11,831 nucleotides of DNA, from NCBI GenBank assembly GCA_900088475.1, contig FLMG01002347.1, forward strand, positions 1-11,831. Reading direction: 5' to 3'. This document shows positions 1 to 7,496 of the stretch, piece after piece. Within the stretch, counting starts at the first letter, position 1; each line of letters opens with the position of its first letter. The translations under genes were made by a program, and so were the position numbers. The notes below the pieces were generated by a model that did no database searches, was not told where the DNA came from, and worked only from the letters and a program-made list of their open reading frames with translations. The DNA comes from Hyphochytrium catenoides (Eukaryota; Sar; Hyphochytriomycetes; Hyphochytriales; Hyphochytriaceae).

Positions 1-740
1 TTTGGCACGCAAAGAACTGCCCGACACGCGGGAGAGGCGACATTTCTCTCCGCTCATATATATAGCGCATGGCGGTGCACCATGCACGGCGTCTGGCCTC
101 TGCTCATAGAAGAACGCATAGATCAACCTAACTTGATCTGCCACCTCCTCCCTCCTGAGGACCCTTTCCGTCATAACAGCAGCCGCACTTCTGGTAGATA
201 ATCCTTGGGCGTAAGATACACTTTCCCTGGCAAGTCGATGATTTTTGCTATCTGAATAGGGAGTGTTGCCAGCGGAAAAATCTCGAGGACCAACTTCAAT
301 TGAGGCTCCATAGTTTACCTCCCGTTGAGCTTGATACCTCACATGTGCCCTTATCGGAAGAGGCCTCTGAGTGTCAAACATGATACGTGTGCTTTGGTAT
401 AGACTTACCGGGGGATTGGAAGGGGGTTGTCCTCTCTTATGAAGATCTGTTACCTCATCCTGTCAGAGATAGAAACCTTTAAGTATAGGGAGCTATTGGC
501 TCTGCAGGTGCTAGTGCTAATTTGATACGAGTTATATAGCCCACCTGGTCTAGTTGTACAGCATGTCGTCGCTGTTTTGAACGGCATTCAGCCATCATTG
601 CCTGTGCCTCTATTCGATGTTCGAAGAGTTCCTAATAGATTTCGTGAGGTAGTTGTCTAACCCTAACCCTAATACCACCATTGTTTTTCAGACGCTGCTT
701 AGTTGAGTCTTAAGGACTGACCTGAAAAGTAAGATTGTGC
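1..740. other. Left flank, no convincing gene
   Basis: I find no open frame with recognisable protein motifs here on either strand. It lies downstream of the large minus-strand gene and may hold its 3' UTR or terminal exons. The minus strand has a polypyrimidine-AG acceptor-like site near 722-735. The plus strand has a run resembling a branch point, polypyrimidine tract and AG, ending at 691. The only distinctive element is the CCCTAA tract at 657-672, listed separately. Confidence 0.5.
657..672 (+). repeat. Telomere-like CCCTAA tract
   Basis: The plus strand reads ctaaccctaaccctaa, about 2.7 units of the TTAGGG-type telomere repeat with the C-rich strand 5' to 3' on plus. This is the orientation found at a left chromosome end. 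It lies about 350 bases beyond the stop codon of the recombinase-helicase gene. It could be an interstitial telomeric seed, a transposon end, or a chance match inside an intron-like tract, because CTAAC followed by TTTTTCAG also looks like a branch point and acceptor. Confidence 0.6.
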
Positions 741-890
741 TCATTTGATCCTCGTAAGGTCCCTTCTTCCATTATATCTGCACGAGACCGCATAACCCCA
801 TCGGAAGGAGGACACTAAGGAGGTTGTGTATTGAAGAGAGTTTTTAGCACTTCCGTCACCAGGGTCATAGGGCAATATGAACGAACTTAC
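722..890 (-). other. Candidate spliceosomal intron (minus strand)
   Basis: On the minus strand a consensus donor GTAAGT (complement of 885-890) is followed 169 bases later by TCTTACTTTTCAG (complement of about 722-734), a good polypyrimidine-AG acceptor. It lies just past the stop codon of the large helicase frame, so it could join terminal exons or sit in a 3' UTR. The flanking exons have no recognised protein motif, so transcript evidence is needed. Chance occurrence is possible. Confidence 0.3.
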
Positions 891-1024
891 GTTGTCACCC
901 CCTGATGTCCGCTCTTGCGAGCGTGCATTCATCCCATGTAGATTTTCGCCAGTATGTTGTGCTTCATGCGAGTAGATTCTACCTCGTCCATCCCTAACAT
1001 TGGCCACTAGTGAATTCAAGAGCT

Positions 1025-4000
1025 TCACAAAGCGAGTCCAGCGCTAGAAGTAGCCTTGCCTTTTCTCCATGACCATAAACTGGATTGAACAATAGTCACA
1101 AAGATGCACTCCGGGTGAGCAAAGCAGTTAACAGATATACCATCCAAGCGATCCTGGAGCTGCACACGGCGGCACCGGTCAGTGGTCAACCAGTCACAGA
1201 ATTCTTCGAATATCTTAAAGCGCGATAGCTGGAGTTTGTCGTGTGACACAGCAATTTCCTCTAGTTGGGACCGTCGTTTGCTTAGCTCCTTGGCAATCAG
1301 ATCGTGGCTAGAAATAATAACTGCGGTACTCAGTTTTCCGTCCCTTCCCGCTCTACCGCTCTCCTGAGCGTAGTCTAACAGCGAGTCTGAGTAGCCGAGG
1401 TGAATTACTATCCTCACTCCCGCTATGTCGACACCCATACCCAAGGCTTTCGTTCCAGCCAGAAATTGTAGTTCGCCTTCCATCCAGCGCTTCAACTGCT
1501 TTGATTTGGTCTGCCGCTGCAGTTCTCTTTCTTCTGCAGAACTCGCTCGTGGAGAAGAATCCTCCCCGCCAGCAGGTGCAGATGAGTATGCCCGATTCTC
1601 CTCCACAAACTTGACTTCCTCTGGGGTGATTGACGCATGATAAACAGATATTTTGATCCCCTTTGATGCACCCATTCGCCCCACTTGCTGGCAGACGGCC
1701 TTAGTAGGACAAAAGATAATGCCCCTCTCGCATCTGTTGAGCTTTCTGGACTCGGCAAGGACTCTATCAACAACTGGAGCTACAAGTAGATCCAATGGCT
1801 TTGGTGCGGGAGGTGCACCGGTCCAACCTAGATTATTATCCTCCCATATAACTTGATAAGACAGTTCTTTCCTTGAAGTCTGCCCACGGAAGACAGTGAG
1901 AGGGCTACCAAGCCCTTGCGCAATCTCTGACTCCATACAAGCGGGCAATGTCGCTGTCAAGAGTAGGAAGGGAACCTGTACTTGCCTTAGGAGCATCAAT
2001 TCACTTAAGCAAGGTCGAAAGTCAGCCCACATCCAAAGCAAATGAGCTTCTTCCAGAACAATTCTAGCCAGGTGGCCTCCTATTGCCAAGGTTTGGCAGT
2101 ATCGAGCGAAGTGAGCTGAAGCAGCAACCTCCGCTGATACAAAGAGGAGGCCCACCTTTTCGTAGATGCCATCTCTCGTCCCCGGCGGAATGGTGGCGTA
2201 GTCTTTCGCAGTCAGACCCATAGCTGTCGCACGTCTTAGAAGGTCCTGCATGAGGGCGACAAGAGGTACTACGATTATGGTAAGCAGATTCCTTTCTTTG
2301 TGCTCCACATGTACAGGCACAAAGTAGGTCATGGTCTTCCCTCCTCCTGTTGGTAGCACCGCAAGGATGTCAGCTTGACGTTTTAGGGCTGCAACACAAA
2401 CCAAACATTGCTCTTGAGAGACGAATGAGGCATCTGGAGTTCCAAGTAGGTCTTGTAAAGCCATCAATGCCTCCGTCGTAAGCTTTTCCGAAAGAGGATC
2501 CGTAAGAATGGAGCTGTGTACAACTCCCTTACTTACACCGGACAACATGCGGTAAGCCTGGTTGCTGTCAAATCTAGCTTCCATCTGCGTAAGATATGCT
2601 CGCACGTCCGCTACAACGCTATCCAAGTAGGAAGTCGAGGGAGGGCTACCGCCACGGACGTCCGACTTATGCAAGGTGTGTATACTAGAAAGTCTGTTCC
2701 GTTGTCCCAAAGCCTGCGAATGATGAAGTACAGTGGATGGCCTTTGTGAAGTGTTTTCAAGATAAGCTTCCAACTTCTCAAATTGTAAAAAATTCCACCA
2801 AAGGGAAGAACAGAGGTGAAACCGAGCTAGGTCTTCTGAAGTAAGAGCGCGCAGGTCCATGGCGCTACGACCATATTTAATTGCCTCAGTCAGCTTTGTG
2901 TGACCGGCTTGCTCTGCGAACGGGAGAGACGGAAGGTTTGCAACCTTTGGATAGATATGGGCCTTCAGTAAAGCTACCGTGAGATGCCGATAGTCTGCTA
3001 GGGTTAGCCTTGTTTTGGTAGCTCTTCGAAACTCCCTCTGGAACACATATCTTACCTGTTGAGCAGGCATCACATGGGCACCACTTACAAACAAATACGT
3101 TAGGTACAGGTTGGCGATACTCTTCTCTTTTTTTGGGTTGAGCTTCATGGCAAAGAGGACTTCCACAGGACGAATGATAGCCAGGTATGTCACCAGCATC
3201 ATGGTGAGCTTCACAGGAAGAAATCTGGCTATGCATACGTCTCTGTGTACAAGACGAGTCACCTTATTATGCTCAACCAAGAGCATCATCCGATTACCCT
3301 GCAAGTAGTATAGTCCGCGATGTCCACCTGATAGATTTTCAGCTATACGTAAGGTCACGAGCTCGGTTCCTCTTGCCGGTTGACCACTAAGTAAATGTAT
3401 CAGCACCAGGAGTACGTCACGGAATCGGTCACAGCTCCCCATATATCCCTTCATCCAGGACCTGTTCCACATTCTCGTAGAAGTATCAGAGATAAACTGA
3501 ACCTTAAATCGCTCATGGTTCATAAGAGCCATCCGAACGCTAGCCTTGGAAGGATCCGTAAGGAAAGAATATCCCCGCTGACGACACGTAAGGTCATCCC
3601 TCCAAGGTTGTTGCAAGAGCCGAGATGAATCAAGCTCTGAGACAGGAATCCCTAGCAGCAGCCTCTTCTCAAGTAAGTCCTTTGCTACTTTGAAGAGATA
3701 AGTTACAGCAGCCCGTAACTTTTCAACTGAGATCTCCTTGCCATTGACACACAGCGTCATCAGCAAGTTATCTCCAGCCCATATAACTTGGGGGATCTTT
3801 TCTCTGCGCTTGGTGATGGCTGACGCTAGAAGCATGACATTCCGGATGGCCTGAAATGGTGTGTTTCTTCCATCCTTTATCCACTTAAGCAGGCCATAAT
3901 ACGCAGCGATAGATTGGGCGATGGTATCATCTTCCTCTGCCTCTGTCGTTCCGTCAGCCTGTGGCATCGCTACCACGGGAACGCCAACATTTAGGAGATC

Positions 4001-6511
4001 TTCTGCCCGTTGGGGTTCTGAACTGAAGTTCGGCCAATTAAGTTCAAGGACTACCGCGCTTCGAATAGCATACTGTAATGCTGCACATTTTGCAGTTATA
4101 TCTGCTACCTTGCCGTACTTGAGAGTTGAGTCTAGGTTGGAGTACATAATATAATTGATTACCGGAAACTGTTCCTCACGCCGCGGAGAACAAAGTGGCA
4201 GCTCTACGAAGAATAGAGCAGTGAGCGTCTTGTGCAAAGCAAGAGACAGTTTTTTCTTCTCACTGGGACCTAGACTTGGCCAGCAACCGTCACTCCCGGC
4301 TGGTGTCATGTCAACGTTTCTCAACAGTTGAAGGAGGCTATGACACTCTTGGTTCAATTGATCTGAGAGCTGCACGTCCGAGAGTTCAGCCAGTTCTTGG
4401 TCTTCATAGCAGCGCATGACGAAAGTGGTGAAACATGCAAGGGATAGGGCATAGCGACGCAGAGCGCCTCCTTGCACGGCTGTGAAGACAGATGGGTTGT
4501 GCCCCTCCGAACTTGGGTTTGCGATATGCTGTCGTGCTAGTAATGCGAGTGACGGGATGGCACTCTTGGCAGTGAAGAGGTATTCTTCACAGAGTACAAC
4601 CAGGAGGGACAGCGGATCTGGCACTAGAGAGGGCCGGCAAGCTTCAGATATTCGACCAAAACCATTCCTGTCTATCTTTTCAAGCCATCCCAAAGTAGCT
4701 AGTAAGTTAGACATCAATCTTGTATCCTGTACTTCCTCAACCCTCAGTATGTCGCTATCCATATGCTCCAAGGTGTCTAACCACAGGCTAGCGATGGGAC
4801 TGACGTCCCCTGTGTGAGGCCGTAGTAGAGAGTCCGCTGCCTCGCTCCCGTCTTCATCTATCGACCAAGGTATATGATGGGGCTCACATCGACATATGAC
4901 TGGGAAGTATTTAGCATAGGGTCCTGACAACCCTAAGCGCTGCACCTTACTTTCCATGAAGGCAAACGGGAGTCCTATTGTCTGGCCGGCCTGATCCTGA
5001 AGGTTACCAGAAGAAGTAAAGGGCTTTCCATGGCGGTGTCGTTGGTACTTGTGTTGTTTCAAGGAACTTTGCTCTCGACAGCAAAACGCCACATCCGACA
5101 CACAAGCTGTACAGGAGTATCCGCTGAACACTGGCAAGCCTGTAAAGCACGGCACTGCTGCCTGCGGGGTGGAGGATTGGCTTGGGTCGGTACCTGATCG
5201 GACTCGAGTGAAAGCAGCCTCAATTGCTTCATTAGTCTCAGTCTTCTGTGGTAGTACATATAAGAGCTCCATTTCAGGCTGCCGCAAGAGGCTTTCCCGG
5301 ACATCGTGATGACTGGTAAGATGTTGAGCCAGTTTATGCTGGTCGAAGAAAGCAATCCCACAATTCGTACAGCAAACGGCTCGTAAGGAGGGATTCCATA
5401 TGAGTGTTAATCCCTGTATGACAAAAGTTCCAACGTGGGTTGTTGGCTGAGGTCTTTCTGCCCTTGATTCAATACGTGGCTCTTCAGCTTCTGTATCCAT
5501 TTGCTGAGTGGAAGCCTGTTGTTCTTGCCCCTCCTTACTTTCGCAATCCTCTCTCCGGCATCGGCCATTCGGAGAGGGTACCGATCCTCCTGCACTGATA
5601 GCTGTGGGGCACATTGGCGATGAAGAATGTCGGAGTTGATCACACCGTCCTTGCTGAGCATGTCGCTGAAGACTGGCTGCGGACTGATAAGCCGAGGGAC
5701 AGTGCAAGCAGTTGAACAGCAGAGATTGAGGATTCCGTCTCACTACAAGTGGGGACGACTGAGGATAGTTCACCGTTGTGCTCATTTGATGATTGTTTCT
5801 CACATGAGTCTTTCTCTCGCTATTGGAGGAGAATGACTCTCCGCAATGATCACACGTGATTTTTTCTCTAAAAGTCCTAGTGTCGTGAATGTTTTCATCT
5901 TGGTCTTCGGGATCTTTCTGCGAGGATGAAGAGAGATCCGATCGAGCATCAGCCCTACTGGCGCCATTGGGACCGTACTGGGATGTCCCTGAACGAGACA
6001 CGGAAGGAGTGATAGCAGAAAGGGCAGGACAAGAAGGTGAACTGGCGGTAGAAGTACCGTGCGTTTGGGACTCTATGCTCTCTTCTTCTCGTCCTAAGTC
6101 CACTCCGACTCCGTGGCCACCTTCTTCTGCGTCGGGCTCAGCATTCATAAGAGGCTTTGCGCATTTTTTAGCATGGCGCTGTAGGCCTGAAGGAGTCTCA
6201 TAAGAGCTGGTGCCACACCCTAAGCATGGAAAGCGTCCTGTATTAGCGTCCCTTATGACCCTTACTTCCTCGTCAGCACCCGAAAATCTAACAATCGCGG
6301 AGGGCTGATGACTGTTCCGGATATGGGTTTTCCTGGCGCTGTAAGTTGGAAACTGGGCCAAACATGAGTCACATTTATAGTATGCCGCTGTAGAAACACC
6401 AGTCGCAGCAGTTATTGTGCCAGTGGGGGCTGTCCCAGAAATAGATCCAACGGTAGCAAAGTCTGCAGCGGGTTGAGTATGCTGTAACTCTACTCTGTAC
6501 TCCTCCGTCAT
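1025..6511 (-). CDS. Zinc-finger / tyrosine recombinase / RecQ helicase fusion
   Basis: I recognise no gene name, but the domains are clear. The first ATG is at 6511 (A at -3) and gives 1828 aa; the frame stays open to 6760 only through a Cys/Phe/Ser-rich stretch without an ATG, probably leader. Residues count from this ATG. Fingers: C47-C50-H63-H68, C96-C99-H113-C117, C220-C223-H236-H241, C268-C271-H284-C290, then an OrsD/DUF3505-like pair C381-C384-H397-H401 and C467-C470-H487-H492. Residues about 1002-1227 match a tyrosine recombinase: R1047 in QPARGTEL, K1083, R1175, H1204 in AGHT, Y1213 exactly nine residues later. Residues 1347-1747 are a RecQ helicase: FVSQEQ, LPTGGGKT (K1392), EEAH (1487-1490), TAT, GTKALGMGVDI, QESGRAGRDG. 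A RecQ zinc-domain start follows (C1772, C1780, C1796). The closest known architecture is the fungal telomere-linked helicase group. It is probably nuclear and acts on DNA. The exact C-terminus is uncertain because a terminal intron may be missed. Confidence 0.88.
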   Translation of the reverse strand: MTEEYRVELQHTQPAADFATVGSISGTAPTGTITAATGVSTAAYYKCDSCLAQFPTYSARKTHIRNSHQPSAIVRFSGADEEVRVIRDANTGRFPCLGCGTSSYETPSGLQRHAKKCAKPLMNAEPDAEEGGHGVGVDLGREEESIESQTHGTSTASSPSCPALSAITPSVSRSGTSQYGPNGASRADARSDLSSSSQKDPEDQDENIHDTRTFREKITCDHCGESFSSNSERKTHVRNNHQMSTTVNYPQSSPLVVRRNPQSLLFNCLHCPSAYQSAASLQRHAQQGRCDQLRHSSSPMCPTAISAGGSVPSPNGRCRREDCESKEGQEQQASTQQMDTEAEEPRIESRAERPQPTTHVGTFVIQGLTLIWNPSLRAVCCTNCGIAFFDQHKLAQHLTSHHDVRESLLRQPEMELLYVLPQKTETNEAIEAAFTRVRSGTDPSQSSTPQAAVPCFTGLPVFSGYSCTACVSDVAFCCREQSSLKQHKYQRHRHGKPFTSSGNLQDQAGQTIGLPFAFMESKVQRLGLSGPYAKYFPVICRCEPHHIPWSIDEDGSEAADSLLRPHTGDVSPIASLWLDTLEHMDSDILRVEEVQDTRLMSNLLATLGWLEKIDRNGFGRISEACRPSLVPDPLSLLVVLCEEYLFTAKSAIPSLALLARQHIANPSSEGHNPSVFTAVQGGALRRYALSLACFTTFVMRCYEDQELAELSDVQLSDQLNQECHSLLQLLRNVDMTPAGSDGCWPSLGPSEKKKLSLALHKTLTALFFVELPLCSPRREEQFPVINYIMYSNLDSTLKYGKVADITAKCAALQYAIRSAVVLELNWPNFSSEPQRAEDLLNVGVPVVAMPQADGTTEAEEDDTIAQSIAAYYGLLKWIKDGRNTPFQAIRNVMLLASAITKRREKIPQVIWAGDNLLMTLCVNGKEISVEKLRAAVTYLFKVAKDLLEKRLLLGIPVSELDSSRLLQQPWRDDLTCRQRGYSFLTDPSKASVRMALMNHERFKVQFISDTSTRMWNRSWMKGYMGSCDRFRDVLLVLIHLLSGQPARGTELVTLRIAENLSGGHRGLYYLQGNRMMLLVEHNKVTRLVHRDVCIARFLPVKLTMMLVTYLAIIRPVEVLFAMKLNPKKEKSIANLYLTYLFVSGAHVMPAQQVRYVFQREFRRATKTRLTLADYRHLTVALLKAHIYPKVANLPSLPFAEQAGHTKLTEAIKYGRSAMDLRALTSEDLARFHLCSSLWWNFLQFEKLEAYLENTSQRPSTVLHHSQALGQRNRLSSIHTLHKSDVRGGSPPSTSYLDSVVADVRAYLTQMEARFDSNQAYRMLSGVSKGVVHSSILTDPLSEKLTTEALMALQDLLGTPDASFVSQEQCLVCVAALKRQADILAVLPTGGGKTMTYFVPVHVEHKERNLLTIIVVPLVALMQDLLRRATAMGLTAKDYATIPPGTRDGIYEKVGLLFVSAEVAASAHFARYCQTLAIGGHLARIVLEEAHLLWMWADFRPCLSELMLLRQVQVPFLLLTATLPACMESEIAQGLGSPLTVFRGQTSRKELSYQVIWEDNNLGWTGAPPAPKPLDLLVAPVVDRVLAESRKLNRCERGIIFCPTKAVCQQVGRMGASKGIKISVYHASITPEEVKFVEENRAYSSAPAGGEDSSPRASSAEERELQRQTKSKQLKRWMEGELQFLAGTKALGMGVDIAGVRIVIHLGYSDSLLDYAQESGRAGRDGKLSTAVIISSHDLIAKELSKRRSQLEEIAVSHDKLQLSRFKIFEEFCDWLTTDRCRRVQLQDRLDGISVNCFAHPECIFVTIVQSSLWSWRKGKATSSAGLAL
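1271..2473 (-). other. RecQ-type SF2 helicase domain
   Basis: This part of the large protein (residues about 1347-1747) holds all core superfamily 2 motifs in order. Motif 0 is SQEQ, motif I LPTGGGKT, Ia VVPLVAL, II EEAH followed by WADFRP (the RecQ aromatic-rich loop), III LTATLP, IV IIFCPT, V GTKALGMGVDI and VI QESGRAGRDG. Motif II has Glu where the first Asp of DEAH normally sits. A charged, low-complexity insertion of about 30 residues (1639-1667) separates motifs IV and V. Complete motifs suggest an intact ATPase motor. Confidence 0.93.
2831..3508 (-). other. Tyrosine recombinase catalytic domain
   Basis: Residues about 1002-1227 of the large protein. Box I is SGQPARGTELVTLRI with R1047. 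A beta-hairpin carries K1083 (EHNKV) and is followed by a conserved RFLP segment. Box II is TLADYRHLTVALL with R1175. The third box is EQAGHTKLTEAIKYGRS with H1204 and nucleophile Y1213, nine residues apart as in XerD and lambda integrase. The usual first His of HxxR is Ala (A1172). The R-to-R distance (128 residues) is slightly longer than in XerD but plausible. The ordered catalytic set makes chance very unlikely. Confidence 0.82.
5021..5428 (-). other. OrsD/DUF3505-like paired C2H2 fingers
   Basis: Residues about 362-497. The first finger (C381, C384, H397, H401) follows a WNPSLRAVCC strand. The second follows GLPVFSGYSCTAC, with C467, C470, H487 and H492. The spacing, with the GLPV-x-G-Y/F-x-C lead-in to the second finger, resembles the OrsD/DUF3505 domain found upstream of fungal telomere-linked RecQ helicases. 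The family assignment is from memory of the pattern and not from a search. Confidence 0.62.
5636..5860 (-). repeat. Second copy of a duplicated two-finger module
   Basis: Residues about 218-292 repeat the module at residues about 45-119 (6155-6379). Both have a C-x2-C-x12-H-x4-H finger ending in RKTH(I/V)RN(S/N)HQ. Both follow it with a C-x2-C-x12/13-H finger ending in a third Cys after LQRHA. The two copies are separated by an acidic, Ser-rich linker of about 100 residues. This reads as an internal duplication of DNA-binding fingers. Confidence 0.8.
6155..6379 (-). repeat. First copy of the duplicated two-finger module
   Basis: Residues about 45-119 of the large protein hold C47-C50-H63-H68 and C96-C99-H113-C117. 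The second finger is C2HC, with Cys replacing the last His. It pairs with the copy at 5636-5860. Likely role: sequence-specific DNA contact near the N-terminus. Confidence 0.8.
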
Positions 6512-6760
6512 CCTTTCCAGCGAATTTGGGAGAGTGTGATGATGCCTGGAGACTCCGAAAGCAAAACAGCTGAATAGAGGAGGAGGATGATTGGGAACGC
6601 AAATGGAAGAGGAAGAACCTTCAGTGCAAAACTTATAGGTAGGAAAAATGAACAGCTGAGACAAAGAGAGTTGACTGACAGAGACACCAAGCACCGAATG
6701 GAGGATGAAGAAACAAACGTAGTAGAGGAATGTCCCGCAGTAAAAAGCAGACTTACACAC
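6512..6760 (-). promoter_or_regulatory. Pyrimidine-rich leader with probable 5' intron
   Basis: The frame of the large gene stays open here but has no ATG, and the strand is strikingly C/T-rich. A GTGTAAGTCTG donor lies at the complement of about 6751-6758. Several polypyrimidine-CAG acceptors precede the ATG at 6511, for example CCTCCTCCTCTATTCAG. The pattern fits a spliced or long 5' UTR better than coding sequence. A coding first exon farther upstream cannot be excluded. Confidence 0.45.
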
Positions 6761-6991
6761 GGTGGTAGAGGCCCGGCCGGGTTCGCCGTTAGTGGTTCAG
6801 ACACTGTGAAGAAAGTGTGCCGCGAACCTGCAGCAGAGGAAGAAAAGGGTAGCGCAGGAGAACTGCAGTAGAACGCAGAAAAGCCGACGCATTATGCTTT
6901 GAAGAACCCTTGTGGTACGTGTACAAGTGGTGGGCTCTACTTGACACGAAGGCTGTTCCCCCCACCACCCGTAGTTTCCTTGGCTAATACG

Positions 6992-7110
6992 GGCAACTTC
7001 GGCTGGTGCGGCTTCCCCTGCTGCTGAGGCACGTCAGGTTCTGCTGCTGAGGCAACTTCTGCTGCTGCGGCTTCCCCTGCTGCTGAGGCACATCATGTTC
7101 TGCTGTTGAG
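6992..7110. repeat. Two tandem 59-bp repeats, GCTGCTGAGGC-rich
   Basis: The unit starts ggcaacttc at 6992 and again at 7051, giving a period of 59 bases. Each copy contains gcggcttcccctgctgctga and then ttctgctg(c/t)tgag. The copies differ at about ten positions. A period that is not a multiple of three argues against a conserved repeated peptide. A diverged third copy lies at about 7363-7430. Confidence 0.75.
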
Positions 7111-7362
7111 GCATTTGTAAGACCCTGTTGTCAAGCAGTCACTAATGACCGATTACTACTTGTAGAACTACAATATTGTTTTCAGAAACATCTCAAGTGC
7201 ATGTAAGTTCTAGGAAGACAGATAAACAAGTCCTGAAAATTAAGTAAGTACAAGTCAAGATTGAGATAGAACTAGACAAGTCCTTCATCCTCACTCCTCC
7301 CGGTACTTTCGCTGGATAAAATTCAGGTACAAGTACTCGCGGCACCCAACATCTGCTGTGAC

Positions 7363-7430
7363 AATTCTGCTGGTGGTGCGGCCTGTCCTGCTGCTGCTGC
7401 GGCCAGCACGTTCCGCTGCTGAGGCAGTTG
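7363..7430. repeat. Diverged third copy of the 59-bp repeat
   Basis: The stretch aattctgctggtggtgcggc, then tcctgctgctgctgcggcc, then ttccgctgctgaggcagttg aligns with the units at 6992-7110. It is separated from them by about 250 bases of unrelated sequence. It lies 70-130 bases before the protease start codon and could be leader or promoter sequence. Confidence 0.5.
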
Positions 7431-7496
7431 TTGCAGGAGAGCCAAACAAGAGGCAGGAGGTGGCGCGGGAGGAGAGAGAAGGTGCTGTAGTAGAGT

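Larger units (their letters stand above)
6761..7496. promoter_or_regulatory. Spacer between divergent genes
   Basis: This 736-base gap separates the minus-strand recombinase-helicase from the plus-strand protease, so it should hold both promoters. I see no unambiguous TATA box. The plus strand has intron-like signals: ATTGTTTTCAG ending at 7185 and GTAAGT at 7203-7208. These could delimit a 17-base leader exon for the protease gene. It also holds the 59-bp repeats listed separately. No frame here has recognisable protein motifs. Confidence 0.5.

Noticed and set aside
657-691. CCCTAA tract as only an intron 3' end (branch point, T-run, CAG)
   Set aside because: Not adopted as the main call because all three plus-strand frames after the AG meet stops quickly. 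It remains an alternative.
741-1028. A 95-codon minus-strand frame overlapping the end of the helicase gene
   Set aside because: It begins at GTG, has no recognised motif and contains a consensus splice donor. At most it is part of a terminal exon.
1182-5836. Many short open frames on the plus strand and other minus frames inside the large gene
   Set aside because: They are shadows of the 5.5-kb coding frame, with no motif of their own and no plausible start context.
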